Origin: Paraplanobispora takensis | GTDB taxonomy: Bacteria > Actinomycetota > Actinomycetes > Streptosporangiales > Streptosporangiaceae | NCBI RefSeq assembly: GCF_016863195.1 | Contig: NZ_BOOK01000020.1 | Location: 158,068-222,067, forward strand | DNA length: 64,000 bases | Direction of reading: 5' to 3' | Shown here: positions 8,620 through 17,317 of the stretch, one piece after another | How the letters are laid out: each line of letters starts with the position of its first letter | How positions within the stretch are numbered: position 1 is the first letter of the stretch | Made by a program: the position numbers and the translations under genes | Notes under the pieces: model-generated | Databases searched by the model: none | What the model was told of the DNA's origin: nothing | Seen by the model: the letters and a program-made list of their open reading frames with translations, nothing else

Positions 8620-9645
8620 TCAGATTTTCCGGCACCTCGCCCCGGCCGGCTCTCCGGTACGGCGCGGCGGGCGGGAGGCGGTCATCTCGGCCGCCACGCA
8701 GGTCAGGGCCGCCAGCAGGGCGGTGGTGGCGGGCGGGTCGGGGGGTTCGCCGTAGGTGGCGGCGTAGATGTGGCGGGTCGAACCGGGGATCTCGGCGACG
8801 TCGACCCCGGCGTGGCGGTGGGCCTGCAGCGCCAGACCGGGCAGGGCGGTCACCCCCATCCCGGCGGCGACCAGGGCCTGGACGGCCACGATGTCGTCGC
8901 TGGTGAAGGAGATGCCCGGCTCGAAGCCGTCCTTGGCGCACAGGTCGAGCAGGTGGCTGCGGCAGCGGTCGCAGCCCGCGATCCACCGGTCGTCGCGGTG
9001 GGAGAGGAGCACACCGGCCGGTGCCGGGCGGGGATCAACCGGGGAGAGCGCCGCGCCGGTCGGGAGGGTCTCCTCCGGGGAGAGCGCCGCGCCGGATGGA
9101 CCGGCCCGATCGGGGTGGCCCGGGGTGACCAGATAGCTGGGGTCGTCCAGGAGGTGCAGGAGACGGATGCCGTTGTCCTCCGGGGCGGTGTCGTCGTAGC
9201 GGAAGATGACCGCCACGTCCACGTAGCCCGCGCGGAGCATGCGCAGGGCCTCCGGGGGTTCGGTCTCGGTCAGGCCGAGTTCCAGGCCGGGATGCTCGCG
9301 GGCGAGCAGGGCGGCGGCCGCGGGCACGAAGGTGCCGACCGCCGAGGGGAAGGCGGTCAGCCTGACCCGGCCCGCGCGCAGGCCCACGTGGGCGGAGAGC
9401 TCGGCGGTGGCCGAGTCGACGCGGCCGACGATCTCGGTGGCCCGCTCGGCGAGCATCCGCCCGGCCTCGGTCAGCCGGATGCCCCGGCCCGCCCGCTGGA
9501 CCAGTTTGGCCCCGGTCTCGGCTTCGAGCTTGGCGAGGTGGTGGCTGACCGAGGGCTGGGAGTAGTGCAGCTCCCTGGCGGCCTTGGTGACCGAGCCGTG
9601 CCGGGCGACGGCGGCCAGCACGCGAAGACGCACGATGTCCAGCAT
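8620..9645 (-). CDS. LysR-family transcriptional regulator
   Basis: About 341 residues, slightly long for the family. N-terminal winged helix-turn-helix: LRVLAAVARHGSVTKAARELHYSQPSVSHHLAKLE. The substrate-binding domain has GRVRLTAFPSAVGTFVPAAA and GMGVTALPGLAL. It is divergent from the cysteine-dioxygenase-like gene, with a perfect inverted repeat in the 40-80-bp gap that is its probable operator. The middle contains a duplicated GAALSP segment caused by a 36-bp in-frame duplication (see repeat at 9039-9095), and two unusual cysteines in GCDRCRSHLLDLCAKD. It probably controls the cupin gene and perhaps the exporter downstream of it. Confidence 0.88.
   Translation of the reverse strand: MLDIVRLRVLAAVARHGSVTKAARELHYSQPSVSHHLAKLEAETGAKLVQRAGRGIRLTEAGRMLAERATEIVGRVDSATAELSAHVGLRAGRVRLTAFPSAVGTFVPAAAALLAREHPGLELGLTETEPPEALRMLRAGYVDVAVIFRYDDTAPEDNGIRLLHLLDDPSYLVTPGHPDRAGPSGAALSPEETLPTGAALSPVDPRPAPAGVLLSHRDDRWIAGCDRCRSHLLDLCAKDGFEPGISFTSDDIVAVQALVAAGMGVTALPGLALQAHRHAGVDVAEIPGSTRHIYAATYGEPPDPPATTALLAALTCVAAEMTASRPPRRTGEPAGARCRKI
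9039..9095 (-). repeat. 21-bp direct repeat inside the LysR gene
   Basis: The same 21-bp block, starting CCGGGGAGAGCGCC, occurs at 9039-9059 and 9075-9095, offset by exactly 36 bp (12 codons). It creates two copies of the peptide GAALSP in the regulator's effector domain. An in-frame duplication, possibly recent or of variable length between strains. Confidence 0.7.
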
Positions 9646-9658
9646 TCATCAACGGTAT

Positions 9659-9680
9659 CTATGATTCAGCGGAATCATAG
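9659..9680. promoter_or_regulatory. LysR-type operator, perfect inverted repeat
   Basis: CTATGATTC and GAATCATAG form a perfect 9-bp inverted repeat around a 4-base centre (AGCG). It contains the T-N11-A core expected of LysR boxes and lies 14 bp from the LysR start and about 50 bp before the divergent cupin gene, so it can serve both promoters. Confidence 0.75.
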
Positions 9681-9728
9681 GCATTGGACGTCATGTATCG
9701 GGCGGCGCAGGCTTGGAGCATGGCAAGC

Positions 9729-10244
9729 ATGACGCTCACCCGTCCCGGCCTGGCCGAACTGGTCGAAGGGCTCAGGGAGCTCACGAGCCGGTCAGGCGAG
9801 CCGCGGGCCACGGTCTTCGCGGTCGCGGACCTGCTGCGTGAACGGCTGCCCGCGCCCGAGATCCTCACCGCCGGGGAGCGCGCCGGCGATCCGGAGACCT
9901 ACGTCAGGCACACCCTCCACACCGAGCCCGGCTTCTCGATCGTCGCCGTCGTCTGGCGGCCCGGCCAGCGGACCAGGCCCCACGACCACATCGCCTGGTG
10001 CGCCTTCGGCGTGCTGCAGGGCGTCGAGTACGAGACGCTCTACCGCGACGAGGGCGACCACCTGACCGAGATCGGCCACGTCGCCAACCGCGTGGGCGAC
10101 GTCAGCGGGTTCGCCCCGCCCGGGGACATCCACAAGGTCCACAACATCGGCGACACCACCGCGATCTCCCTGCACGTCTACGGCGCCGACCTCGGCGTCG
10201 AGCCCTCCAGCGTCCGCCGTACCTACGACCTGCCCATCCGCTGA
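9729..10244 (+). CDS. cysteine dioxygenase-like cupin protein
   Basis: About 171 residues from the chosen ATG. Resembles the bacterial cysteine dioxygenase/PCO-like cupin family, Fe(II) enzymes that oxidise thiols such as cysteine to sulfinates. Seen: RPHDHIAWCAFGVLQGVEYE with the two metal His in HDH, and PPGDIHKVHNIGD with the third His. TTG 9684 and ATGs at 9693, 9720 and 9729 are alternative starts; 9729 is preferred because GGAG lies 10 bases upstream. It is divergently transcribed from a LysR regulator, with their shared operator between, so it is probably inducible by a thiol or amino acid. The actual substrate is uncertain. Confidence 0.78.
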   Translation: MTLTRPGLAELVEGLRELTSRSGEPRATVFAVADLLRERLPAPEILTAGERAGDPETYVRHTLHTEPGFSIVAVVWRPGQRTRPHDHIAWCAFGVLQGVEYETLYRDEGDHLTEIGHVANRVGDVSGFAPPGDIHKVHNIGDTTAISLHVYGADLGVEPSSVRRTYDLPIR

Positions 10245-10260
10245 CCGCCGCCCGCGAGCG

Positions 10261-10842
10261 TCATCCGGCGACCCGGCCGTGCAGGAGGTCGACCAGGGTG
10301 GCGTGGACCCGTTCGATCGGGCGGCCGGGGTGCAGCGCCTTGCGCTCGATCGCCACGGTCAGCACCATGCCGAACACGGCGGTCGCCGCGGTCTCCACGT
10401 CCAGGTCCCGGCGGACCGCGCCCTCGGCCACCGCCCGGCGCAGCACGTCCGCGTAGACGCCGAGCACCTCGCGGCGGAGCCGGGCCACCGCGTCCTGCCA
10501 GGCGGTGTGCCACATCTCGGCGAGCAGCACCCGGGCGAACGCGCCGTACTCCTCGAAGAACCGCAGCTGCGCCAGGACCACCGAGTCGAGGGCGTCAAGC
10601 GCCGTCTCCCCGGCCGCGGCCCCGGACATGGCGCCGGACAGCAGGCCGACCCCGTGTTCGAGCAGGCCGGTGAAGAGCGCCTCCTTGGTGCCGAAGTTGT
10701 AGAACACGGTGCCCTTGGCCACCCCGGCCCGCTCGGCGATCGCGTCCACGGTGGTGGCGGTGTAGCCCTGCTCCGCGATCAGCTCCACCGCCGCGGTGAA
10801 CAGCCTGAGCCTCGTCTCGGCCCGACGGCCGCTCACTTTCAT
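10261..10842 (-). CDS. TetR-family transcriptional regulator
   Basis: About 193 residues. N-terminal helix-turn-helix: RLRLFTAAVELIAEQGYTATTVDAIAERAGVAKGTVFYNFGTKEALF. The C-terminal ligand domain is variable. It is the last gene of a minus-strand operon, 14 bp after the YhgE-type permease, and its probable operator is the inverted repeat upstream of the first gene (14140-14153). It likely represses its own transport operon and may respond to the exported compound. No clear ribosome site precedes the ATG, which suggests translational coupling to the permease gene. Confidence 0.9.
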   Translation of the reverse strand: MKVSGRRAETRLRLFTAAVELIAEQGYTATTVDAIAERAGVAKGTVFYNFGTKEALFTGLLEHGVGLLSGAMSGAAAGETALDALDSVVLAQLRFFEEYGAFARVLLAEMWHTAWQDAVARLRREVLGVYADVLRRAVAEGAVRRDLDVETAATAVFGMVLTVAIERKALHPGRPIERVHATLVDLLHGRVAG

Positions 10843-10856
10843 ATGGCAAACGGTAG

Positions 10857-13181
10857 TCACAGGGAGAGCTCGGGGTGCAGGCGGCGCATCGACCAGGTCC
10901 GTCCCTTGTCGACGGCGTGGACGCTCAGCGCCAGCCCCAGGACGGTGAACAGGGCCAGCACCCCGCACGTCTGCCAGGCCACGGTCAGGTCGCCGCCGCT
11001 GATCAGCCGTCGCAGCGCGCTGACCACCCAGCTCATCGGCAGCCACGGCGAGATGGTCTGGAAGAACCCCGGCGAGGTCTCGATCGGGTAGGTCCCGGCG
11101 GCCGAGGTGAGCTGGAGCATCAGCAGCGCCAGCACCGCGACGCGGCCGGGCGCGCCGAGCAGGGCGTTGACCGCCTGCACGATCGCCAGGAAGGCTGCCG
11201 CGGTCAGCAACAGGACCCCGACCACCCCCGCCCAGTGCGCGGCCTCCAGCCCGAGCCCGAACCGCAGCACCGCCAGCAGCACGCCGACCTGCGCCGACCC
11301 CAGGGCGAGACCGGGCAGCCACCCGGCCACGGCGATCCGCCAGGCGGGAGCCGTACCGGCCAGGAGCCGGGGGTTGAGGGGGCGCAGGACCATGTAGGTC
11401 ACCATCGCGCCGACCCAGAGCGCCAGCGGCACGAAGAACGGCGCGAACCCGGTGCCGTAGTTGGGCACCTCGTTGACGACGTGGTTGGCCAGGGTGACCG
11501 GCTCGCTCATCATGCCGGTACGGCTCGCGCGCTCGTCCTCGCCGTAGTCGGGGATCTCCTTGGCACCGTCGGCGAGCTTCTCGCTCAGCTCGTGGGATCC
11601 GTCGGCCAGCCTGCCGAGACCCTCCCCGAGCCGGTCGAGGCCGTCGTCGAGCCTTCCGGCCCCGTCGTGCAGCCTGCCGACCCCGCTGTCCACCCGCGCG
11701 GCTCCGTCGCTGAGCTTGGTGATGCCGCCGTCGAGCCTGGTGATGCCCTCGGCGAGCCGGGCCGAGCCCTGGCCGAGCTTCACGACACCTGAGGTGATCT
11801 TGTCGTTGGCGGTCACGGCGTCGCCGAGACCCGCCTGCAGCTTCGCCGAGCCCTGGGCCAGGGCGGCGAGTCCCGTGTCGAGCTGGTTGATCTTGTCTCT
11901 GGCCTCGTCGAGCCGGCGGCCGGCGGCCGGTGCGAGCTCCGCCGTACGGCCGGCGACCTCCGAGATCCGCCGGGCGTCCCGCTGGAGCCGGGCGACGACC
12001 GAGCCGTCGCCTCCCGCGGAGGCGCTCTCCAGCCCGTGGGACACCCGCGTGGTGGACTGGACGAGCCGCTCGGCGGCGGCGCGCAGCTCCGGATCGGCCT
12101 CGGGGTCGGCGTCCAGCACGGCCAGCAGCCGCTCCGCCTGCCCCCGAGCCTGCCCGGCCTCCTGGCCGAGCGAGGCGGGCAGCGCGCCCGCGCCCTCGGC
12201 GACCAGGTCGGCGCCCCTCTCGACGGCCCGCGCGAGCGCCTGGATCCGCCCGCCGTTCTCCTGCAGGAGCGGGACGTACTTGTCGGCGGCCTGATTGATC
12301 TTCGGCACCTGGGCGTGGACCTGCTCATAGGCCTGGGCGTTGCCGTCGGCGATCTTCTCGGCGCCCGTGGAGAGGGTGCCGAGCCCCTCGCCCAGCTTCC
12401 GGGACCCGTCCGCGGCGGTCACCAGGCCCTCGGCCAGCTTGTCCGCACCGGAGGACAACGTGCCGGTGGCGGCGGTGGCGCTGTCGAGCCCCGCGGTGAG
12501 CCGGTGGGTGCCGCTCTTGGCCTGGCCGAGGCCGGTGGTCAGGGCCGTCGCGCCCTCCCCCAGCCGGCCGGTGCTGTCGAGGGCCTTCCGGTTGCCGTCG
12601 TAGAGCGTGTCCGCGCCGTCGGCGGCCTTGGCGGTGGCGTCGTGCAGCTCCCCGAAGGAGACGAAGACGCTGTCCCAGTAGTCCTTGATCGCCGTACGGC
12701 CGGCGGCCTCCTTGACCTCGGCGAACACCGCGTCGGAGATCGTGCCCATGATGTAGCTGCGGCCGGTGTCCACCGTGACGCCGAGCTCGGCTGGGGTGGG
12801 CGTGCCCTCGCCCGAGGGCGAGGCGAGGCGAGCGCTGAAGTCGGCGGGGATGGTCAGGGAGAGATAGAAGCTCCCGTCCCGGACGCCGTCGGCGGCCTGG
12901 CGGGCGTCGACCCGGTGCCAGGCGAAGACCTCGCGGTCCTGGAGCTCCTCGGCCAGGTCACGGCCCGCGTCGATCGTCTTGTCGTCCGCCCTGGCGGGGC
13001 GGTCCTCCACGACGAGCGCCACCGGGATGTTCTCCAGGTTCCCCTGCGGGTCCCAGAACGACCACAGGTACAGCCCCGCGTAGAGCAGCGGCAGCATCAC
13101 CACGCCCGCCAGCGCCGCCCGGGTCAGCCGCGACCGGGTGAACCGCCGCAGCTCCAGCCGCCCCGCCCGCAACGGCCTCAT
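10857..13181 (-). CDS. YhgE/Pip-family ABC-2 type membrane protein
   Basis: About 774 residues. One N-terminal membrane segment (ALAGVVMLPLLYAGLYLWSF) is followed by a large extracytoplasmic region and about five hydrophobic segments near the C-terminus, the YhgE/phage-infection-protein layout. The extracytoplasmic part carries many heptad-like repeats (variants of LGEGLG.L..GA.KLADG) predicted to form long helices, roughly residues 190-560. It overlaps the upstream ATPase gene by 4 bp (ATGA) and is followed by a TetR gene, so transporter and regulator form one operon. Related proteins act in drug or lipid export or in secretion; the substrate is unknown. Confidence 0.88.
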   Translation of the reverse strand: MRPLRAGRLELRRFTRSRLTRAALAGVVMLPLLYAGLYLWSFWDPQGNLENIPVALVVEDRPARADDKTIDAGRDLAEELQDREVFAWHRVDARQAADGVRDGSFYLSLTIPADFSARLASPSGEGTPTPAELGVTVDTGRSYIMGTISDAVFAEVKEAAGRTAIKDYWDSVFVSFGELHDATAKAADGADTLYDGNRKALDSTGRLGEGATALTTGLGQAKSGTHRLTAGLDSATAATGTLSSGADKLAEGLVTAADGSRKLGEGLGTLSTGAEKIADGNAQAYEQVHAQVPKINQAADKYVPLLQENGGRIQALARAVERGADLVAEGAGALPASLGQEAGQARGQAERLLAVLDADPEADPELRAAAERLVQSTTRVSHGLESASAGGDGSVVARLQRDARRISEVAGRTAELAPAAGRRLDEARDKINQLDTGLAALAQGSAKLQAGLGDAVTANDKITSGVVKLGQGSARLAEGITRLDGGITKLSDGAARVDSGVGRLHDGAGRLDDGLDRLGEGLGRLADGSHELSEKLADGAKEIPDYGEDERASRTGMMSEPVTLANHVVNEVPNYGTGFAPFFVPLALWVGAMVTYMVLRPLNPRLLAGTAPAWRIAVAGWLPGLALGSAQVGVLLAVLRFGLGLEAAHWAGVVGVLLLTAAAFLAIVQAVNALLGAPGRVAVLALLMLQLTSAAGTYPIETSPGFFQTISPWLPMSWVVSALRRLISGGDLTVAWQTCGVLALFTVLGLALSVHAVDKGRTWSMRRLHPELSL

Positions 13182-14125
13182 CGGTCTTCCTCCAGGCTCT
13201 CGTCCGCCCGCCCGGTGGAGGCGGCGTCCTCTTCGCTGTCGTCCTCCGGCTCGCCCGGTACGGCCTGCCCGCCGCCGTCGCCCGTCGGCTCGCCCGGTTC
13301 GGCCCGCTCGTCACCCCGGGCCTCGTCGTCGTCCCCCGGATCCGAGGCGGCCCCCGCCTGCCTCGGATCCGGGGAGTCCTCCGGTTCTCCCCGCTTCTCC
13401 GGCTCCTGCGAATCTTCCGGTTCGAGGAGCCCCAGGGTCGCGAGCCCTCCGAGGTCCTGCGACCCGTCCGGATCCGCGGGACAACCGGGATCGCCGGGTT
13501 CCCGCGGGGTCAGCTGCAGCGTCCGGGCCAGCGGGCTCTCGGTGCAGGAGGCGATCACCGTCAGCCCCTGTCCGGCCAGCTCCTCCAGCGTCGTCCACAG
13601 CGCCGCCCGCCGGTCGGCCGTCAGTCCCGCGTCGAGGTTGTCGACGACCAGCAGCCCGGGGCCGTCGAGCAGGGCCAGCGCGATCCCCAGGCGCATCCGC
13701 CGCTCGTGGTCGAGGTCGCGGATCAGCGTGCGGTCGTCGGGGGACAGGTCGAGGCCCGCCCGCTCCAGCGCCGCCGCGGCCCGCCGGGAGGCGGCGGTGT
13801 TCCAGAACAGTCCCCGCGCCCGCTCCCGCACGTGCTCGCGGACCGTCAGCGCCCTGTCCAGGTCGTTGACCCCCTCGACCGGGCCGAGTGCGGCGACCCG
13901 CCGGACGGCCCCGGGCCTGGCGTGCCCGGCGACGGTGAGGACGCCCGCGGTGGGCCGCATCCGCCCGGCCAGCGTGAGCAGCAGGCCGGTACGGCCGCTG
14001 CCCGCCTGACCGGCGACGGCGGTCAGGGTCCCCGGCCCGGCGTCGAGGCCGACGTCGCGGTAGACCCAGCCGTGCCCGCCCCTCAGGGACAACCCCTCGG
14101 CGTGCACCGCGACCCCTCCGGACAT
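13178..14125 (-). CDS. degenerate ABC-type ATPase partner of the YhgE protein
   Basis: About 315 residues. The first 200 follow the ABC-ATPase fold, but key residues differ: the Walker A region is GQAGSGRT (residues 39-46), with Arg where the nucleotide-binding Lys should be; the LSGGQ signature is replaced by DHERRMRLGIALAL; and after the Walker B strand LLVVD the catalytic Glu is Asn. The last 100 residues are an acidic Glu/Asp/Pro/Gly-rich tail. AAGGAGG precedes the ATG, and the stop overlaps the next gene. It probably partners the YhgE permease; whether it hydrolyses ATP is doubtful. Confidence 0.75.
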   Translation of the reverse strand: MSGGVAVHAEGLSLRGGHGWVYRDVGLDAGPGTLTAVAGQAGSGRTGLLLTLAGRMRPTAGVLTVAGHARPGAVRRVAALGPVEGVNDLDRALTVREHVRERARGLFWNTAASRRAAAALERAGLDLSPDDRTLIRDLDHERRMRLGIALALLDGPGLLVVDNLDAGLTADRRAALWTTLEELAGQGLTVIASCTESPLARTLQLTPREPGDPGCPADPDGSQDLGGLATLGLLEPEDSQEPEKRGEPEDSPDPRQAGAASDPGDDDEARGDERAEPGEPTGDGGGQAVPGEPEDDSEEDAASTGRADESLEEDR

Positions 14126-14139
14126 CGGACCTCCTTAGA

Positions 14140-14153
14140 ACTGACCAGTCAGT
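14140..14153. promoter_or_regulatory. TetR-type operator at the transport operon promoter
   Basis: ACTGAC and GTCAGT form a 6-2-6 inverted repeat (ACTGACCAGTCAGT) 15 bp upstream of the first gene of the ATPase/permease/TetR operon, before its AAGGAGG site. A logical binding site for the TetR protein encoded at the end of the same operon. Confidence 0.65.
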
Positions 14154-14174
14154 ACAAAAACTAGCACAGAAAAA

Positions 14175-14199
14175 GCCCCACCCCGCGAAGGGGTGGGGC
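14175..14199 (-). terminator. intrinsic terminator of the M20 peptidase gene
   Basis: GCCCCACCCC and GGGGTGGGGC form a perfect 10-bp stem with a 5-base loop. Read on the minus strand it is followed directly by TTTTT, a canonical intrinsic terminator 30 bp after the peptidase stop. It insulates that gene from the transport operon. Confidence 0.85.
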
Positions 14200-14230
14200 G
14201 TCCTCACGGCCGGCCGGCCGGCCGCTCCGG

Positions 14231-15580
14231 TCAGCCGGCGAACGCGGAGGCGTACTCCTGCAGGAAGATCGCCTCGGCGACGGCCGTACGGCGCAGCTCC
14301 TCGATGACGACCCGCTCGTTGGGCGCGTGGATCGAGGCCCCGTCGTCCTCGGCGCCGAAGAGCAGGATCTCGGCCGCGGGGAACTGCCTGACGAACGTGG
14401 AGACCAGCGGGATCGAGCCGCCGGCGCCGACGTCGCGCGGCGGGCGGCCGAAGGCGCGCTCCATGGCCCGGTTGAGGGCGGAGCGGGCGGCGCCGCCGGT
14501 GTCGGACAGGAAGCCCGAGCCGAGCGTGTAGTCGGAGAAGCCCACCTGGGCGCCCCACGGGGTGACCTGCTGCAGGAAGTCGACGATGGCCTCCACGGTC
14601 GTCTTCGGGTCGCCCGCCGGAGGGACCCGGACCGTGACGCGGGCCCTGGCCACCGCCTGGACCGCGTTGATCGCGCCGGAGACGGTCGGCACGTCCAGGC
14701 CGGTGACCGTGATGGCGTAGGAGGCCCACAGACGGTCGGCCAGCGAGCCCGAGCCGACCAGCGAGACCCCGTCCAGCACGCCCGCCGTCTCGCGGAACTC
14801 CTCCTCCGACGGCCCGACGCCCAGGAAGGTGCCGCGCGGCAGGCCCGGGACGCGGATGTCGCCGTTGTCGTCGTGCAGGGCGCCCAGCATGCGGATCAGC
14901 GCGGCCAGGGCGTCCGGGGCGGCGCCGCCGAACGAGCCGCTGTGCAGCGACTCCTTCAGGGTGCGCACCTCGATGGTGAAGGCGCCCATGCCGCGCAGCG
15001 AGGTGGTCACCGCCGGGTCGCCCACGCGCGGGTTGCCGGTGTCGGCGACGATGATCGCGTCGGCCCTGAGCAGCTCGGGGTGGCGCTCGACGAAGGCCTC
15101 CAGGCGCTCGCCGGCGTACTCCTCCTGGCCCTCGATGATGACCTTGATCCCCACCGGGAACCGGCCCTGGAAGGCGCGCAGCGCGGCGACGTGGGAGATG
15201 ACGCCGGACTTGTCGTCGGCGGCGCCGCGGCCGTAGACCGCGCCGTCGATCTCCGTCGGCTCGAAGGCGGGGGTGTTCCACAGGGCCGGGTCGCCCGGGG
15301 GCTGGACGTCGTAGTGCGCGTAGAGCAGCACGGTCGGCGCGCCGGGGGGAGCGGGGGCCTCGCCGTAGACGGCGGGAAAACTCCCGTCGACCGGGATCTG
15401 CCGGACCTCGGGCAGCCCGGCGCCGCGCAGCAGTTCCTCGGTCGCCGCGGCGGCGGCGTGCACGGGCTCCTCGGGGTGGCCGGGGAAGGCCACGGAGGGG
15501 ATGGAGACGAGCCGCTTGAGGTCTTCGACTGCCCGGGGGAGGCCCGCGGCGACGGCGCCTTCGATCTCGTCAGGTGTCAC
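14231..15580 (-). CDS. M20/M25/M40-family dipeptidase
   Basis: Zinc-dependent cytoplasmic peptidase of about 449 residues (the CNDP/DapE-like dipeptidase branch). Metal-site motifs: YAHYDVQPPG (His and the Asp two residues on), GRGAADDKSG (bridging Asp), EGQEE (catalytic and metal Glu), VADTGN (Asp), and IHAPNE (final His). A dimerisation lid domain lies between, containing LHSGSFGGAAPD. The start is ambiguous: an ATG at 15593-15595 has no ribosome site, whereas the GTG at 15578-15580 has GAGGG a few bases upstream and is preferred. Monocistronic, ending at an intrinsic terminator. Confidence 0.88.
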   Translation of the reverse strand: MTPDEIEGAVAAGLPRAVEDLKRLVSIPSVAFPGHPEEPVHAAAAATEELLRGAGLPEVRQIPVDGSFPAVYGEAPAPPGAPTVLLYAHYDVQPPGDPALWNTPAFEPTEIDGAVYGRGAADDKSGVISHVAALRAFQGRFPVGIKVIIEGQEEYAGERLEAFVERHPELLRADAIIVADTGNPRVGDPAVTTSLRGMGAFTIEVRTLKESLHSGSFGGAAPDALAALIRMLGALHDDNGDIRVPGLPRGTFLGVGPSEEEFRETAGVLDGVSLVGSGSLADRLWASYAITVTGLDVPTVSGAINAVQAVARARVTVRVPPAGDPKTTVEAIVDFLQQVTPWGAQVGFSDYTLGSGFLSDTGGAARSALNRAMERAFGRPPRDVGAGGSIPLVSTFVRQFPAAEILLFGAEDDGASIHAPNERVVIEELRRTAVAEAIFLQEYASAFAG

Positions 15581-15858
15581 GACGTTCCCTCGCATCTATC
15601 TCACTATGTGGTCGGACTAATTGGAGCACAGCGGCGGGTGCCGCCGCCCGCACCCCATCCTCCCGCCCGGGACGCCGCCGCGGGACGGGCCGCGCCACAC
15701 GCTGGATCTTCGTAGGGCTGGGTCGCGGATTTCGTCGTCGTTACAAGACCGTTTTGCGGATTCCGAGGTTCTTACACGATGAATCTACGTTTTCACTTGG
15801 CAAGCGTGCCTTCGGCATGCACACTGTGGGAAGCCCAGCTCACTGAGGGAAGATTGTG

Positions 15859-17253
15859 ATGACGTACCCGGAAGACACCGATGTGGCGTCGGTCATGAAG
15901 GCCGCGCAGGACAACCTGTGGATGCACTTCACCCGGCACGGCTCCTACGCGGACGCCGAGGTGCCCATGATCGTCCGGGGGGAGGGTGCGTACGTCTACG
16001 ACATCCACGGCAAGCGCTACCTCGACGGCCTCGCCGGACTGTTCGTCGTCCAGGCCGGGCACGGCCGCAGCGAGCTGGCCGAGGCCGCCGCCAAGCAGGC
16101 GCAGGAGCTGGCCTTCTTCCCCCTGTGGTCCTACGCCCACCCCAAGGCCGCCGAGCTGGCCCAGCGCCTGGCCGAGCAGACCCCCGGCGACCTCAACCGG
16201 GTCTTCTTCACCACCGGCGGCGGCGAGGCCGTCGAGACCGCCTGGAAGCTCGCCAAGCAGTACTTCAAGATGACCGGCAAGCCGCTCAAGCACAAGGTCA
16301 TCAGCCGTCAGATCGCCTACCACGGCACCCCGCAGGGCGCCCTGTCGATCACCGGCATCCCGCTGTTCAAGCAGATGTTCGAGCCGCTGGTGCCGGGCTC
16401 GGTGCGGGTGCCGAACACCAACCACTACCGCGCCGACGAGATCACCGGCGTGGCCGGCATGACCCCGGAGCAGTACGGCTACTGGGCCGCCGAGCGCGTC
16501 GCCCGCGCCATCGAGATGGAGGGCCCGGACACCGTGGCCGCCGTCTTCGTCGAGCCGGTGCAGAACGCCGGCGGCTGCTTCCCGCCGCCGCCCGGCTACT
16601 TCCAGCGTCTGCGCGAGATCTGCGACGAGTACGACGTGCTGCTCGTCTCCGACGAGGTCATCTGCGCCTTCGGCCGCCTCGGCACCATGTTCGGCGGGCA
16701 GAAGTTCGACTACGTGCCCGACATCATCACCTGCGCCAAGGGCATGACCAGCGGCTACTCGCCGATCGGCGCCATGATCGCTTCTGAGCGCCTCTTCGAG
16801 CCGTTCAAGCAGCCCACCGAGATGTTCGCCCACGGCTACACCTTCGGCGGCCACCCCGTCTCCGCGGCGGTGGCCCTGGCCAACCTCGACCTGTTCGAGC
16901 GCGAGGACCTGCTCGGCCACGTGACCCGTAACGAGCCCGTCTTCCGCGCCACCCTCGAACGCCTCCACGACCTGCCGATCGTCGGCGACGTGCGCGGCTC
17001 CGGATTCTTCTGGGGCATCGAGCTCGTCAAGGACAAGGCGACCAAGGAGACGTTCACCGCCGACGAGTCCGAGCGCATGCTCCGCGGCTTCCTGTCCAAG
17101 GCCCTGTACGACGCGGGCCTGTACTGCCGCGCCGACGATCGCGGAGACCCCGTGATCCAGCTCGCTCCCCCGCTCATCTGCGGCCCCAAGGAGTTCGACG
17201 AGATCGAGTCGATTCTCCGCTCCGTGCTCACCGAGGCATGGAACCGGCTCTAG
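15859..17253 (+). CDS. class III PLP-dependent aminotransferase (omega-amino acid/diamine type)
   Basis: About 464 residues. Transfers the amino group from an omega-amino acid or amine to a keto acid, commonly pyruvate. Seen: fold type I elements FFTTGGGEAVETAWKLAKQY, the Asp in LLVSDEVICAFGR, and the PLP lysine in ITCAKGMTSGYSPIGA (near residue 294). GAGGGA precedes the start; GTG 15856 is an in-frame alternative three bases upstream. Alanine dehydrogenase follows 64 bp later on the same strand. Together the two would move amino groups from a donor to pyruvate and release ammonia from the alanine formed. The donor (beta-alanine, taurine, putrescine, GABA) cannot be fixed from sequence. Confidence 0.88.
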   Translation: MTYPEDTDVASVMKAAQDNLWMHFTRHGSYADAEVPMIVRGEGAYVYDIHGKRYLDGLAGLFVVQAGHGRSELAEAAAKQAQELAFFPLWSYAHPKAAELAQRLAEQTPGDLNRVFFTTGGGEAVETAWKLAKQYFKMTGKPLKHKVISRQIAYHGTPQGALSITGIPLFKQMFEPLVPGSVRVPNTNHYRADEITGVAGMTPEQYGYWAAERVARAIEMEGPDTVAAVFVEPVQNAGGCFPPPPGYFQRLREICDEYDVLLVSDEVICAFGRLGTMFGGQKFDYVPDIITCAKGMTSGYSPIGAMIASERLFEPFKQPTEMFAHGYTFGGHPVSAAVALANLDLFEREDLLGHVTRNEPVFRATLERLHDLPIVGDVRGSGFFWGIELVKDKATKETFTADESERMLRGFLSKALYDAGLYCRADDRGDPVIQLAPPLICGPKEFDEIESILRSVLTEAWNRL

Positions 17254-17268
17254 GGCGCAAAACGCCCT
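17252..17268 (+). terminator. short hairpin between aminotransferase and alanine dehydrogenase
   Basis: AGGGCG and CGCCCT form a 6-bp stem with loop CAAAA immediately at the aminotransferase stop codon. Weak; more likely an attenuator or RNA-stability element than a full terminator, because the next gene follows closely. Confidence 0.35.
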
Positions 17269-17317
17269 GAAGGCTCCCACCCCCCTCTCTGTCGAGAACT
17301 CCTGAAAGGAAACCTTC

